Below are positions 22,673 to 33,860 of a stretch of DNA of 64,000 nt, one piece after another (the first letter of the stretch is position 1; the number at the start of each line of letters is the position of its first letter). The DNA comes from Furcasterigmium furcatum. Taxonomy: Eukaryota; Ascomycota; Sordariomycetes; Glomerellales; Plectosphaerellaceae. The DNA is taken from contig BCIA01000002.1 in the NCBI GenBank assembly GCA_001599815.1, positions 5,677,626 through 5,741,625 of the forward strand. The letters are read 5' to 3'. The position numbers and the translations under genes were made by a program. The notes under the pieces were generated by a model. The model was not told the DNA's origin. It worked only from the letters and a program-made list of their open reading frames with translations, and searched no databases.

Positions 22673-23485
22673 TTTGGCTGTGGCTGTGGCTGTCCGTCTG
22701 CTTGTCGGTGTGGTTGGTGGTTGGCGGGGTAGTAGCTTGGAGGTGAGTTGGAGCTGGAGCAACAAGCAGCTTAGATGGACGGGAGAGAAGCGGGTCACCA
22801 AACAATGGAAGCCAAACGGAAATTTAGGCAGGAGTAGAGCTACTGGAATCAAATACTGAGGCAGACCTTCCGCATGATTCCACAGACCGGATTCTCAGGT
22901 GAAAAAGGAAACGCTGCTTACAAGCATACTTGTCCTCGCTTTCTGTCATCAACGCGCCAGGCGGATGTACGAACGTCATTGTGCCGTGCCTAAGCCCCCT
23001 GTGACATAGAGGGGCTCAATGGGTGCCCTCCTTAACGGGGGCGCTGTCTTAGGTAACGTTCTCGCCCCCTCCAGGGACCTCGGATGGCATCATCGGCCTG
23101 TTTGCACCTGACAAACACCCCAGGCAGGGCAATCCCATCTCAAGCCACGGCCCCACGCACTGGCCAGGTGCTAACCCCCATTCAGATCCACCGGGTTGTC
23201 TTACGTCGTCAAGAAACCGAAACTCCAGGAAGGTGTCTCCAGGCCAGCTGTTTCCTGATCACGTTCCCACACTGCATCACCGATACACACCAACTTTCCG
23301 AACCAACGCGCTGCCGGTCTCCGCCCTCACTCCCTTCTCTCTACCCACGCATCACTTTCGCAACTTCGACCGCAACCCTTGCGCACACATTTCCTTATTG
23401 AACCTCGATTCCGGCCTTCATCTACCCCTGGAACCAACTCTCCGCCTCCTTTCTCCAGCACGCCCGCCTCGGCCGAACCGCCACG
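22673..23485. other. Divergent promoter region
   Basis: This 813-bp region separates the UBX gene from the VAP gene. No coding or RNA feature is supported. The last 200 bp before 23486 are C-rich leader-like sequence. Confidence 0.5.
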
Positions 23486-24666
23486 ATGTCTGTCGAGATA
23501 GAACCCTTCGAGCTGAGCTTTCAGCGTGCGTTTCCCCCAATATCTGGTCTGCGCTGCTCTCCGGAAGATCGCGTTCTCATCGTTCCATAGAGCCCTTCAC
23601 CGTTGAGATCTCCCGTACCCTGAAGATCAAGAACCCCAACTCTCACCCCGTCGCGTTCAAGGTAGGCACTTTGCTGGCGCAAGCTCTCTGGCGTTTTCCT
23701 CAAGCTGACTCTGTGCAGGTCAAAACCACAGCGCCCAAGCAGTACGATACCACCTCCTACCTGCTGCCCTAGCTCGACTTGGAATACTGACTCCGACCCC
23801 GCAGATACTGTGTCCGACCCAACTCTGGACGTGTTGAACCCGGGCAAGATGTCGATGTTACCGGTACGTGGAAGTCATCATCTTTCCGACATTGCAAGGT
23901 GCTAAACTGTCGGAAGTTCTTCTTCAGGCCATGAAGCAGGAGCCTGCCCCCGGAACCAAGTGTCGCGACAAGTTCCTGGTCCAGACCGCGCCAATCACCG
24001 GCGATAAGGAGTTCGCCAGCATTGCCAGCATCGTACGTCCATCGGGGAGTCGGAAATCAGGAGGGGAACGAACCAAGCTAATGTAAACCGCGCGCAGCTC
24101 GACACCACCGACAAGTCTACGATTCAGGAGAAGAAGATCCGTGTCACCTGGATTACGGAGGGCCAGACTGCTCCTGCCGTTGCCGCCACTCCCAACCGCC
24201 ACTCCACCCTCACCGATGCGACGGTAAGAGCTCGAAATTACTAAGAATACCAGTGATGCTAACTATTCAACAGGCCGACACCCCTGACGTCACGAGAACT
24301 TTCTCGTCTCCTGGCCAAGAAGATACGGGTTCCGGCAGCCCACCGCCCTATTCGTCCAAGGCCGCGACCCAGGACGACAGCTCCGATCGCGATCAGTCGA
24401 CAGTCTCCGCTGTCACGGCCGCCGTTTCGAGCACGGCCCAGCTGACGTACGAGGAGCTCAAGGCGAAGCTGGCACAGGCCGAGGCCAAGATCGCATCTCT
24501 CCAGGAAGGCGGCGGCCTGCGTCAGCGCGTCAAGGAGGAGTCTAAGAAGCTCCCCTCCTCGCAAGAGGCCGCACAAGCGGTCAGGCAGGGCGTCGAGGGC
24601 GTTTCCGTCCAGATCGTGGCCCTGCTGTGCCTTCTCAGCTTCCTCCTCGCCTACTTCTTCTTTTAA
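23486..24666 (+). CDS. VAP/Scs2-like ER membrane-contact protein (MSP domain)
   Basis: Seven exons, 23486-23525, 23591-23661, 23719-23741, 23805-23863, 23917-24032, 24098-24223 and 24274-24666, give 275 aa. The third exon is 23 nt. Splicing restores the MSP core, PFTVEISRTLKIKNPNSHPV and FKVKTTAPKQYCVRPNSG, whose Lys-rich face binds FFAT motifs of lipid-transfer proteins. A Ser/Pro-rich linker and a coiled coil (LTYEELKAKLAQAEAKIASL) follow. The protein ends in a hydrophobic anchor (VALLCLLSFLLAYFFF), making it a tail-anchored ER protein. VAPs tether the ER to the plasma membrane and regulate phosphoinositides. The Sac phosphatase at 53122 acts on the same lipids but is not linked in position. 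Confidence 0.92.
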
Positions 24667-25163
24667 GCCAGCCTCGAGGCCAGCTCTTGGATTCCTGGCC
24701 TATTTTATTACTCGACTTGTTGGCCGCAGGGAAAGGCCATCGCATAGCAAGGCGCGGACTATACCACTTCAACGCGGGTGCGGGAGGTCCGTCCGCGACG
24801 GAAAAGCCGGCAGAATACAGCCCCGAGATGGACAGTCCGACCCGTGTCACACGCGTTGCCGGGGACTTATTACAGAGGGGGGGGGGGGGGGGCAAGGGGA
24901 GCACCAGGAGTTTTATGGAAGTGGCAGAGGATGGCACTGCAATCCCGATAACACGGGTCTTTGAATGACTCGACTTTGTACGACTAAATTAAGTTCCCTT
25001 GCGTAATTCAACAGGCGACTCTACGAAGTAGCTTTCATGATGCTCTCTTTTTTTCTTTCGTACAGGTTCCGTTCTACTCGATCATCACACATAAATCTGG
25101 CGCCAGAGCCTGTCGGTCTCGACAGCCGTGCCAGACGATTCAAACTCCTTTCCCTTCAGGACA
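24667..25163. other. Convergent intergenic region with a G tract
   Basis: These are the 3' regions of the VAP and desaturase genes. The only striking element is the G homopolymer near 24880, listed separately. Confidence 0.5.
24877..24892 (+). repeat. G16 homopolymer tract
   Basis: Sixteen consecutive G residues in the 3' intergenic region. Such runs can form G-quadruplex structures, and they are also common sites of length error in sequencing. Confidence 0.9.
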
Positions 25164-26395
25164 TTAAGCCTCGATCTCCTCCTTGGTCCACTTGGAGCCG
25201 CCGCCGACGAGGCGGCCGCCCTCCTTGCGCTTGACGCGGCACTGGATGCCGACGTTCTCGTCGAAGATGAAGCGGACGATGGCGTAGGTCCAGCTCCGGT
25301 GGTAGGGCAGGTCCTCGTAGAATTCGCTGGCGATGTCGCGCAGCTTGTGGAGGCGGGTCCAGGGGACGGCGGGGAAGTCGTGGTGCTCGTTGTGCAGGCC
25401 GACGTTGTAGGTGAGGAAGTTCAGGGGCCCGTAGTAGGAGAAGGTCTCTGGGACGGGGAGCTTGTTGTTGGGGTCCTTCTGCTCGGGGGAGACGGTCTCA
25501 TAGACGTAGTGCTCGGCGATGAAGTGGCCGGCGAGGGGGTGGAGGGAGCCGGCGAGGAAGGAGGAGAGGAGGAAGTAGAAGAGGGCGTTGGGGCCGAGGA
25601 GGGTGACGACGGCGTAGTCGAAGCCGAGCTGGACGGCGATGTTGAGGTAGTGGACCCAGGTGAAGGGGATGCGGAAGATGGCCATGGGACGGACGGCGTA
25701 GAAGAAGATCTGGAAGGTGCAGAAGAAGGCCTTGCCGAGGATGGAGTCGAAGAAGAACATCTCGAGGGAGGTGGGGAGGTCGGTGTCGAGGCCATCGACG
25801 CCGAGGGACTTGTGATGGGTCAGGTGGTAGGGGCGGAAGGAGGCCGAGTAGGGGACGCCGATGGGGAGGTTGGCGAAGATGGCCAGGAGGCGGTTGGCCA
25901 GGGGCGAGCGGAAGGCGAGGTTGTGGGAGATCTCGTGGATGGCGAGGAAGAGGTTCTGGTTGGCGGTGGCGCCGAAGACGTAGCCGACGAGCCAGAACTT
26001 CCAGTCAAAGAAGGAGGTGTTGCGGAGGGAATAGGCGAGGAAGACCTGGAGGGAGACGACGAAGAGGACGACCCATTTGGTCAGGGGCTCGGGGCCGCAG
26101 AGTTTGGTGACCTGGAGGACGATTGTTATTCAACTTGCGCAGACAGAAAACACAGCAGCATGCCGTTCAAAGGGAAGCGCACCTCGGGATGGGCCTTGAT
26201 GATTGCCAGGCGGCGACTGCGGTGCGGCTCTTCGGTGTAGGTCCAGAAGAAGTCCCTGTGCTTGACCTCGAGGGGATCGCGCGTCTCGTCAGGAGGCAGA
26301 GGGATGTCGTCGGTGCTGGGCCTGACATTGACGGGCGCAGAGGGCTTGGAGGCCTTGCGCTTCGCGGGCTTGGTGACAGTCGATGAAGAAGACAT
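25164..26395 (-). CDS. Sphingolipid delta-4 desaturase (dihydroceramide desaturase)
   Basis: Exons are 26395-26183 and 26111-25164 (386 aa) with a 71-bp intron. The protein has the N-terminal DFFWTYTEEPHRSRR block of the Des1 family. Three His boxes bind the di-iron centre: HEISHN near residue 130, HLTHH, and the final NEHHD in GLHNEHHDFPAVPW. Multiple hydrophobic segments fit an ER membrane enzyme. It introduces the delta-4 trans double bond into dihydroceramide, the committing step toward glucosylceramide in filamentous fungi. A short basic Ser/Lys-rich N-terminus precedes the domain. The start at 26395 gives the family's normal beginning. Confidence 0.93.
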
Positions 26396-29378
26396 CCTGT
26401 TGAATTGGCAGAAAGAATGTGGGAGGACGTCGAGGTTGTAGATTGTCGAAAGGGGGGAGGCGAGACTGTCGAGCTTAGGCGGGCATTGGGATATATAGGC
26501 GCGGGAGATACACAGAAGCAGTTCTCCTTTCCGGCAGATCTCGAGGTCGGATGCCAATATTTGGTGCTGGCTGAAAGTAGTTCAGTCGGAGATCATGCGG
26601 TCGGAGAGAGCAATCGCCTGATAGGGGGCGTGGGCGGTGAAGTTCCAGCAGGTCCCCCCTCTCGATGGACGTGGGGCAGGGGCAATTCTTCTGGTGTGGC
26701 CGCTTTACCACACCTTAAATTTCACCAACCAAATTGGAAACAACCTGCGACATTGGCCAGTCACATCCACACTATCTTACGTGAAACTCAAAAGCGGCCG
26801 CATGTTCATCCTCGATCGGAGGATCTCGAGCACAGCTCGCCGCGTGTCCGCCACCGTTGAACCCCTAAAACAGCATCTGAACACAGCAGCCTCCGCCCAA
26901 TCATCGAGCTGGCGCACCGCACGGATCGAGCCTGGTCAGGGGTAAGCCGCCCAGCTTCTCTTGTTCTAGAAAGTCCCGACGCCGTGCGCCAGGCCGTCAT
27001 TTATCGTGATGGGAACCTCTCAAGTCTCACGGACGAATTTGTCGCGTTTTCGTCGCTAAGGAGCGGCCAATGGGCGCCGCAAGGCATCCGGCACGCCGCC
27101 AGGTGATCAGCCCTGTGCGCCCGACATTGAGGCCTGTCAATGCCGTCCCAGGCAGGCGTCGTGATGAAGAGGCAAGGCATCCAGGATCGGACAATGAGTT
27201 GGCAGTGTCACAGACCACGGGATGACACCACGATGGTCGGAAATAGAAGGCTAAATGAACGCTGGGGCGACCGATGACGTCGACGATGCCGAAAGGTTGC
27301 TTGCTTATGAACTGAGGCAGGCTGACTGACATATACCAGGTTGATGATGGCGAAGGGTGCGCGGCTGCACATGTCCAACGCTGCCAGTGCCTCGATTCTG
27401 ACAATCCTTCAGCCGGAATCTTCCTCGACGCCTACTCATAGCCGTCAGACGTTAGTTCCTGGCAGCGGTGGCTTGGTCGCCACAGTTGCACCGCGCAACG
27501 AACTCCTCGTGAGTCAAGCCCTCTCAGGCTTATTGTACACGAGGACGGGAGGATGCGGGTTCTCAGCTGTCAGTCGATGCCGGCATATCTGCAGGAGGAG
27601 GCCAGATCGATAGACTGGAGGCGCGCTGATGAACTCTCTGACTGCAAGATTCGGCGTTGTTCGCATGATACGAGCTGTCGTCAGTTCCGGCAGGCCTCTC
27701 ACCCTCACACAAGGCACGGATTGAGCAACATCCGTCGCTAGGAGCTTCAAGCCTCGGAGATTATATCGTGCATGGTGACAATAAGTCTCCTGGCTTGTGA
27801 GACGGCCTATTTCAAGCTGGATATGAATATCAGTCCGAGTTGCTCAAGCTTCTGCAGCCCAAGTCAGAGAGTGAGAGGATAACTTGACCAGACCGTGCGT
27901 TCCTGCGGGTGGCGCATATAGGATCGTCCTTGCAGACAACCATCTCAACTCCAGCCACTTACATCGCCATGTGTTACACGGTCGTACAGAAGTGTGCCTG
28001 AGACTGTCTCGAGGGCACAGTTTTCTGCCAACGGGTCGTTTGTCTCTGGGCGAGTTGCGGCAGCAAAGGGCTGGGAAAGAAATATTGCTACATAAGGGGA
28101 TAGAGGGTACTAGACATGCCAACTTAAGCAAGCATCTCACCAAAGGGCAATTTAGGATCACAGGCTCCCTTCCTCCATAACGCCTCCCAGATCACCATCG
28201 TCTGATGGTAGGACCACGATGAGGAATACTCGACTCAGTTTATGGAATTTGTCCATCGAGGCGCAGGTGCTAGTATCAAATAGTTCACACCGTAGGGGAT
28301 GGGGAGAGGAATCCGTCCGTGATGGTGCAATCGACTTGGACAGCCAAGACATGGCCCAACCCACGGCCAACCCACGGAGGCCACTTCGCGTGTGCTGGCC
28401 ACCTTCTGGGCCGCTCACCGCTGCAAAGGCACAGCGAGTTGCAGAAAAAATAGGGGGAAAATGCCTCAATAAATCCACGCTGGGACGGCTGGGGCACCAC
28501 TGTTTCTGCATCGTCTACACCGACCAAGCAGCGGTGAACGCCGAAGAACCACTGCGAGTGATTGTCACATGCATGAACAGGGATGGGCAGCGTCTGCACC
28601 AAAGCCGGCGGCGAGCTGTTAGTGTATTTTAACGACGGTTAGGGGGCCTACTGATAGGGGCACGCGACCTGACATGTCTGAACTTTATGGCCACACCAAA
28701 TCCTGGGCCGCTGGAAAATATACTGTACTTCAGGTTTGGCCCTTCACTCCATGTCACGAGCCTCCGAGTCCGGTCGGGTCAGGTCTGTCCAGAGAAAGAG
28801 CGAAGGGGTCTCCAGGGCCCTGTCTCATCGATTAAGGGTCCTTCCCGCGCCAAGGGTCACTGTGACTTCACTTTTAGCGGCCAGCACGTGAAGATAACGC
28901 CCCGATAAGGCAGCTCGCGTCCCAGCGACAAGGGGGCCCCAGCCAGTCCAAGGCCACCTCTCTCCGTCAGTGTGTCAACCTCGCCCAAAAATCTACCAGC
29001 TCCAGTCCCTCCAGGCAGGCTTTCCCCTTCGGCCGCTTCACGCCCAGCTCAAGTGCGTCCAACAACACCGCCGAATCCAAAGACGACCAGCCCGGTTCTC
29101 CTCTCGACTGCCCTCTCGGTCGCCGATGGCCCCTCGTGCAGCGATATTCACGCGTCAACAGCTCCAACGATTATCAGACCGTCAACCCCACCATTCTTGG
29201 GATCAACAATCTCCCAGGTAGCTAGAAGATAACCACCACCACCTCCTCGATCTAGCCGCCCATACACCCGGACCGACCGCGAGCGTTTTGCCCCGTCTAC
29301 GAGTGGCGCGCTCTTCCGACCTACTTCACCCATCACCCCTCAGTCGGCGCGGCTCCGCGAAGCCAGCTTGTCGCGCTG
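26396..29378. other. Gene-poor divergent interval, 3 kb
   Basis: This is the longest stretch without a supported gene. I checked both strands. Open frames are short, overlap on both strands, and lack convincing splice sites or domain motifs. No tRNA, transposase motif or terminal repeat was recognised. The final 400 bp before 29379 are C-rich and probably the ICE2 leader. A fast-evolving gene or a long noncoding RNA cannot be excluded. Confidence 0.5.
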
Positions 29379-30743
29379 ATGTGGTGGCTCTTCCGAATCC
29401 TCTTCAGCTCCATATTCCTCCTGAGCATCGTGCTCTCAATACCCATCGCCTTCGATGTCGGCGGTCGAGACAGCGGTCTGGCCTACAGCTTAGCCCTCTG
29501 CGGGTTCTACGCATTCCACTCGACAATAAAGGTCATCACACCCGAGAAGTCGCGCGTTCGATGGCTTTTCTCGAACATCCTGCGACTCTCTCAGTGGTTC
29601 GTCCTGCCGGCGCTGTTGATCTGGGCGCTGGGACGATTTGCCGTCGACGCACCAGGCACCAACTGGGTTGAGAGGACCCTCCAGGGCCTCGTGACGTCCA
29701 AGTCGGAGACATGGAGTGAGTGGTGGTTTGGGGAGAATGGCGTGCTCGAGACGGTGACTCTCGGCGGGTGGGACAACACCCTGAGATACTCGAGCCCCGT
29801 TTTCCAGTTGATGGAGGGCTTCTGCAGCCTGCTCGTTATCCAGGCTGCGGGCCAGATGACCAAATGGCTCGTCAACAGAGGACGCAGCGATACTTGGATG
29901 GTGAGTCCCCCCGGGCTTGCAATGCATGGCAACAGTAATTGACTTGAGCAGATCGCCCTTCTCGTTCTCTCTGGCAGCATCATCGCCACAGCCGTCTACT
30001 TCCTCTGGCGCGTAGCCAACTTCCCGTCTATTAGCAACGTCGACGGGACCCTCATCGGCGTCACAATGACCTCGGCCTTCTTCCTTTGCGCATACGGTAT
30101 GCACAGCGGGCGAGGCAACGTGGTCGAGTCGTCGCTTCTCTTCGCATACATTGTTCTATGCGTCTACCAGATCTTCACCGACTACCTGCCCGCCCCCGAG
30201 GCCATGGGAGGTGATGGGCAGGCCTCTTCGGAACCCGAGTTCCCCCCTCTGCCACCCATCATCATGGCCTCCTTCTCGACCCTGCTCCATTTCCTCGGCA
30301 ACCTGCCCACGGCCGTCCACTCGTCCTTCACCCTCCTTTATGCGGCCTTCCAGACCATCACTCCCTCGGTTATCATCTCTCTCACGTACCGCCTCTTTGT
30401 TTTCTACTGCGCCACCCGCATCATCCCCGCCGTTCGCGAATCTGGCGCTCGCGCCATCATGCAGGAGCCCTCGCTGGAAGACTCGGACGCGGCCAACCGT
30501 CTACTCGGCATTATTTCCTATTTCTCCCCTTCTATTCTCATCGCCATGTATACCAGTCTGCTTCTGCAGCACTTTACCACCAGCGCGGGGCCTGATGGCT
30601 GGACCCTTCGCGGCGGTGATGCCAGTGGCAACGTTTGGCGGTGGGTCAACGTTGCCGGCACCATGACTCTCTACGCGTTCGAGCTGTATCTGGGTAACGA
30701 CGATCCCGACGGCACTCTTGCGAACCACTGGAAAGTGGATTGA
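29379..30743 (+). CDS. ICE2: Ice2 family ER membrane protein
   Basis: Exons are 29379-29900 and 29952-30743 (437 aa) with a 51-bp intron. About eight hydrophobic segments alternate with short loops, beginning right at the N-terminus (MWWLFRILFSSIFLLSIVLS). The LALCGFYAFHSTIKVITPEK region and the repeated FFLCAYGMHS / LLFAYIVLCVYQI segments fit the fungal Ice2 family. In yeast Ice2 supports cortical ER inheritance and links lipid droplets to ER membrane synthesis by restraining the Nem1-Spo7 branch. Those roles are inferred by family. Confidence 0.88.
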
Positions 30744-31623
30744 GCCATGATCCATGTCACCCACACTATTATACCTCGCTCACCCATGGGGGAGCATCGA
30801 ATGGCCCTTGAAGGGCCTCGTACGAAGTTTGGCGGGCGGAGGCAGACACAATACCCCTGAGATGGATAAGGACCAGACGGTTGGGGAGGAGCCGGTTGTT
30901 GCGGCTCGTGAGGAGGGGGCGGGCGGGCGGATCGCGAATCCCGTAGTGACGACGGGACAGCTTGTTTTTCTCATAGTCATGGTCCTCAACGGGTTGGGTA
31001 CGGAACAGAACGATTGGCGTTCGGGGGGCGGTCACATCTTTTTGACGCAGCTCAACTTCTCGAGTGAGCGTTTCTGAGTTCTCGGGTTTAGGAGGGCGAG
31101 GACACCTTGATTAGCTTGATTCCCACCGGTGCATTTTTTTCCTGAGGGAGCACTACGGCTTAGCATAACCAGCTTATTCTGAATGGACGTTACGAGAGGA
31201 AAGCATCGTGGGCAGCCAGCGGTGCTTCGGCGGGATGGAACGATCCCGATCCCCAAAGGATGGAGGGAAATTATGGGGAGGAACTACTATGTAACTTGCT
31301 TGTCCAAGTATTACAGAATTCAGACATGGCCAATTGTCAGTGTCTAAGCAGCTGTGAGAATGCCGTCTTGATATCTAAGCGCCGTCTTTTCTCGAAGAGG
31401 ATAAACGTCTTGATGCATCTCCACCTCTCAACTCCAAGACATTAACCTCGGCACCTCTCCAACCTCCAAGCTCTCGACGTAACTTACATTCCAACCATGC
31501 TATTCCGTCCTTCTTGATTCTTCAGAACCCTGTTTCATGAACCAGGACATCAGAAAATTGCCAGACCTCACCCGAACACTCCAGGCATTTCCCCTTCAAC
31601 AGCATACTTTCATCAACAATACA
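30744..31623. other. Intergenic, no supported gene
   Basis: 880 bp between ICE2 and the hydrolase, both on the plus strand. No coding pattern is seen. An in-frame ATG at 31537 could extend the hydrolase by 29 residues. Confidence 0.5.
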
Positions 31624-32776
31624 ATGGCTTCTCAGGACACAAATCCAATGACAGGCCAAGCGGCCATCAAATCCGCCGTGTCCAAGCGAACAATCCTCAT
31701 GGCCGGCCTCGCCTGCGACGTCTACGGCCTCGAGGAGCTCGCAGCACAATCGGACTCTGCCGTCTCCTGCCTCTGGCTTCACCATCCCCGCACCCGCGCG
31801 AAAGAGGACATGGCCGATTTCGCGCAGCACATTGTCGGCTCGTGGTTACAGCGACGGGAGGAGCTGCAGGGCAGCGCGTCCCGGCGGGGTTTGATTGCCA
31901 TTGTGTACGACCAGAGGAACCACGGAGGGCGACTCGTCGATAAACGCGCGAACGGGGCGTGGCGGGGCGGGAACCAGGCGCATGCGGTGGACATGTTCGG
32001 CGCCATCCGGGGGATGGTGAGCGACAACGATGTCCTGATGGACCTAGTGGAGGGGTACGTGAGGATGGAGATTGAGGAGATCCAGGGCAAGGGGGCCGAG
32101 TGGACGGGGGCCGTGGATCAGCATCTCGTCCTCGGCGTCAGTCTGGGAGGGCATAGCGCGTGGCAGTCGCTCTTTGCGGAGAAGAGGGTGAGCGCGGGCG
32201 TTGTGGTTATCGGGTGTCCGGACTTCATGGGTGAGTTTCCCCCCTTCGCCTGACAGAATGGGCGTTCTGACAGCAACAGCACTGCTCTCTAACCGGGCGA
32301 GGTTGTCGAAGCTCGCGACGTTCAAGGCTGAGGATAAGGGGTCGTCTTTTCTGGGAAGCAAGCACTTCCCGGCGGACCTGGTGAGGTCTTGTTCTAAGTA
32401 TGATCCCAAAGGTATTCTGTTCGGAACAGAAGCCATTCGGGAGCCTGCTTCGGCCGAGGAGCAGCAGCGGCTCAGGGACGCCTTGGATGCCAGGGTCAAG
32501 GGAAAGAAGATCCTGCTGTGCTCGGGCGGCGCGGACAAGCTTGTGCCGTATGCAATGTCGAAGCCGTTTGTGGAGTTCTTCGAGAAAGCTCTGAAGACAT
32601 GGTACAGTGAGGGAGACATCACGCTGGTGAACAAGGTGTATGAGGGTATTGGGCACGAGTTCAGCTCGGGGATGGTGGAGGATGCGACAAAGTTCTTGCT
32701 CGATGAGGTTGCTGCTGCGCCGGCGGCAGTTCACAGATCGAGCACCTTCGGAGAGGAGGGCAAGTCGAAGATATAA
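31624..32776 (+). CDS. Alpha/beta hydrolase family protein
   Basis: Exons are 31624-32230 and 32274-32776 (369 aa) with a 43-bp intron, the shortest in the window. The nucleophile elbow is GVSLGGHS (about residue 175). An early VYDQRNHGGR loop resembles the oxyanion-hole side. The C-terminal half has ILLCSGGADKLVPY, where the acid residue of the triad usually sits, and GIGHEF supplies the candidate catalytic His. This is a serine hydrolase of the prolyl-oligopeptidase-like esterase group. The substrate is unknown. The start at 31624 (MASQDTNP) is chosen over 31537. The gene converges on the DUF218 gene, with 64 bp between stops. Confidence 0.82.
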
Positions 32777-32840
32777 ATTGTTGCCTCCATCGTTCCTAGA
32801 AAAATCCCTAGTCTCTATTACACCAACATGGCAAATGTCA

Positions 32841-33739
32841 CTATGCCCAGGGCCTGGGTGCTTCACCGACGAGACTCTCTCCGCCATCGTTCGTGACTCT
32901 CGTGGCAACCGCACTTCTCTGCCTCTCTTCGTCGCCTCTGAAGAGTGTCTGGCCTGTACCCCAGGGGTTCCTCTTTACCCTCTTCCCAGCGAGGACCTCG
33001 CCGATTCCATGCGGATCAACAGTCCACTGGTCCACGGCCTGCCTCACACCCTCCATTGCACCTGTCTTGGGCACATCGCCGGTGTCATCTGAAGGTATCA
33101 TGCTCGGGGGATCGATGCCGATGAAGTCAACTTTGGACAGTGGAAACCCGATGGCGGAGCAGTGTCCGTCGACGATGCGTTCGCGCTTGAATTCATGGCT
33201 GATGATGGTCATGCGAGACGGCCAGGCTCCGCACTTCCGCCAGAACGCAACGAGAGAGAAGAGGATGTTGTGGTAAGAGTCCAGAGCCTGCTCGTCGAGT
33301 ATGATACGGCTGGCTGTGGTCTCGTCTGATGAGGACAAAATGCTGAAGCAATCATTTGCTAGTGCTAGGCTTAAGTAGCTCTGGGCCTCGGACAGGCGCG
33401 TCTCCTTGCGTGTCGGGCCGCTATCCAACGGCATTAGAAGTGATCATGAGGCGCAATATCAACTACAGATGCTTACCCGGAGAATACCAGAACCGCTTCA
33501 ACGTCGTCTTGAATGAGAGCGAGGCCCTTCTTGATGTGCTCAATGAAGGTCGGAGTTTCGCCTGTTTGAAAGCCGGCGATGAGCCATTCGGACTCATCAT
33601 GGCCGTTGGCCGGCCCGCCGGCCCATATGCCGTGGCAGCAGACGATAACGAGGTGAGTGGGCGGCATCGGTACGGGGAGAGAAAGAAACCGAGACGAAGC
33701 CTGACAGGAATTGGGCGTGAGACGAAAGAAGTGGATCAT
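32841..33739 (-). CDS. DUF218-domain protein
   Basis: Exons are 33739-33477 and 33420-32841 (280 aa) with a 56-bp intron that rejoins VLVFSG and GPTRKETRLSEA. The opening HLVIVCCHGIWAGG, the ESEWLIAGFQ segment, the SGG...SEA motif and DSYHNILFSL followed by TIISHEFKR are the conserved blocks of the fungal DUF218 family (YdcF-like Rossmann fold). Bacterial relatives are implicated in envelope or vancomycin-sensitivity phenotypes, but the fungal function is not known. A Met at about residue 25 (MPPTHLVIV) is an alternative start. Confidence 0.82.
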
Positions 33740-33860
33740 GTGACTGAGCCTATGAACATGCTCAGGGAGTCATGGAAAGGGGTATCCTGATATCTCTATC
33801 TACTTGCGGTCCAACGCCTCGGGCCTCACTTTTAGAGACCTTGCCTCTATGGGGTTCGCT

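Noticed and set aside
25128..26240. 370-codon plus-strand frame opposite the desaturase
   Set aside because: The repetitive Glu/Gly/Val composition is the antisense shadow of the desaturase, which has intact His boxes.
26396..29378. Transposon or CRISPR-like content in the gene-poor interval
   Set aside because: No terminal repeats, transposase motifs or regularly spaced repeats could be seen. CRISPR arrays are not expected in nuclear fungal DNA.
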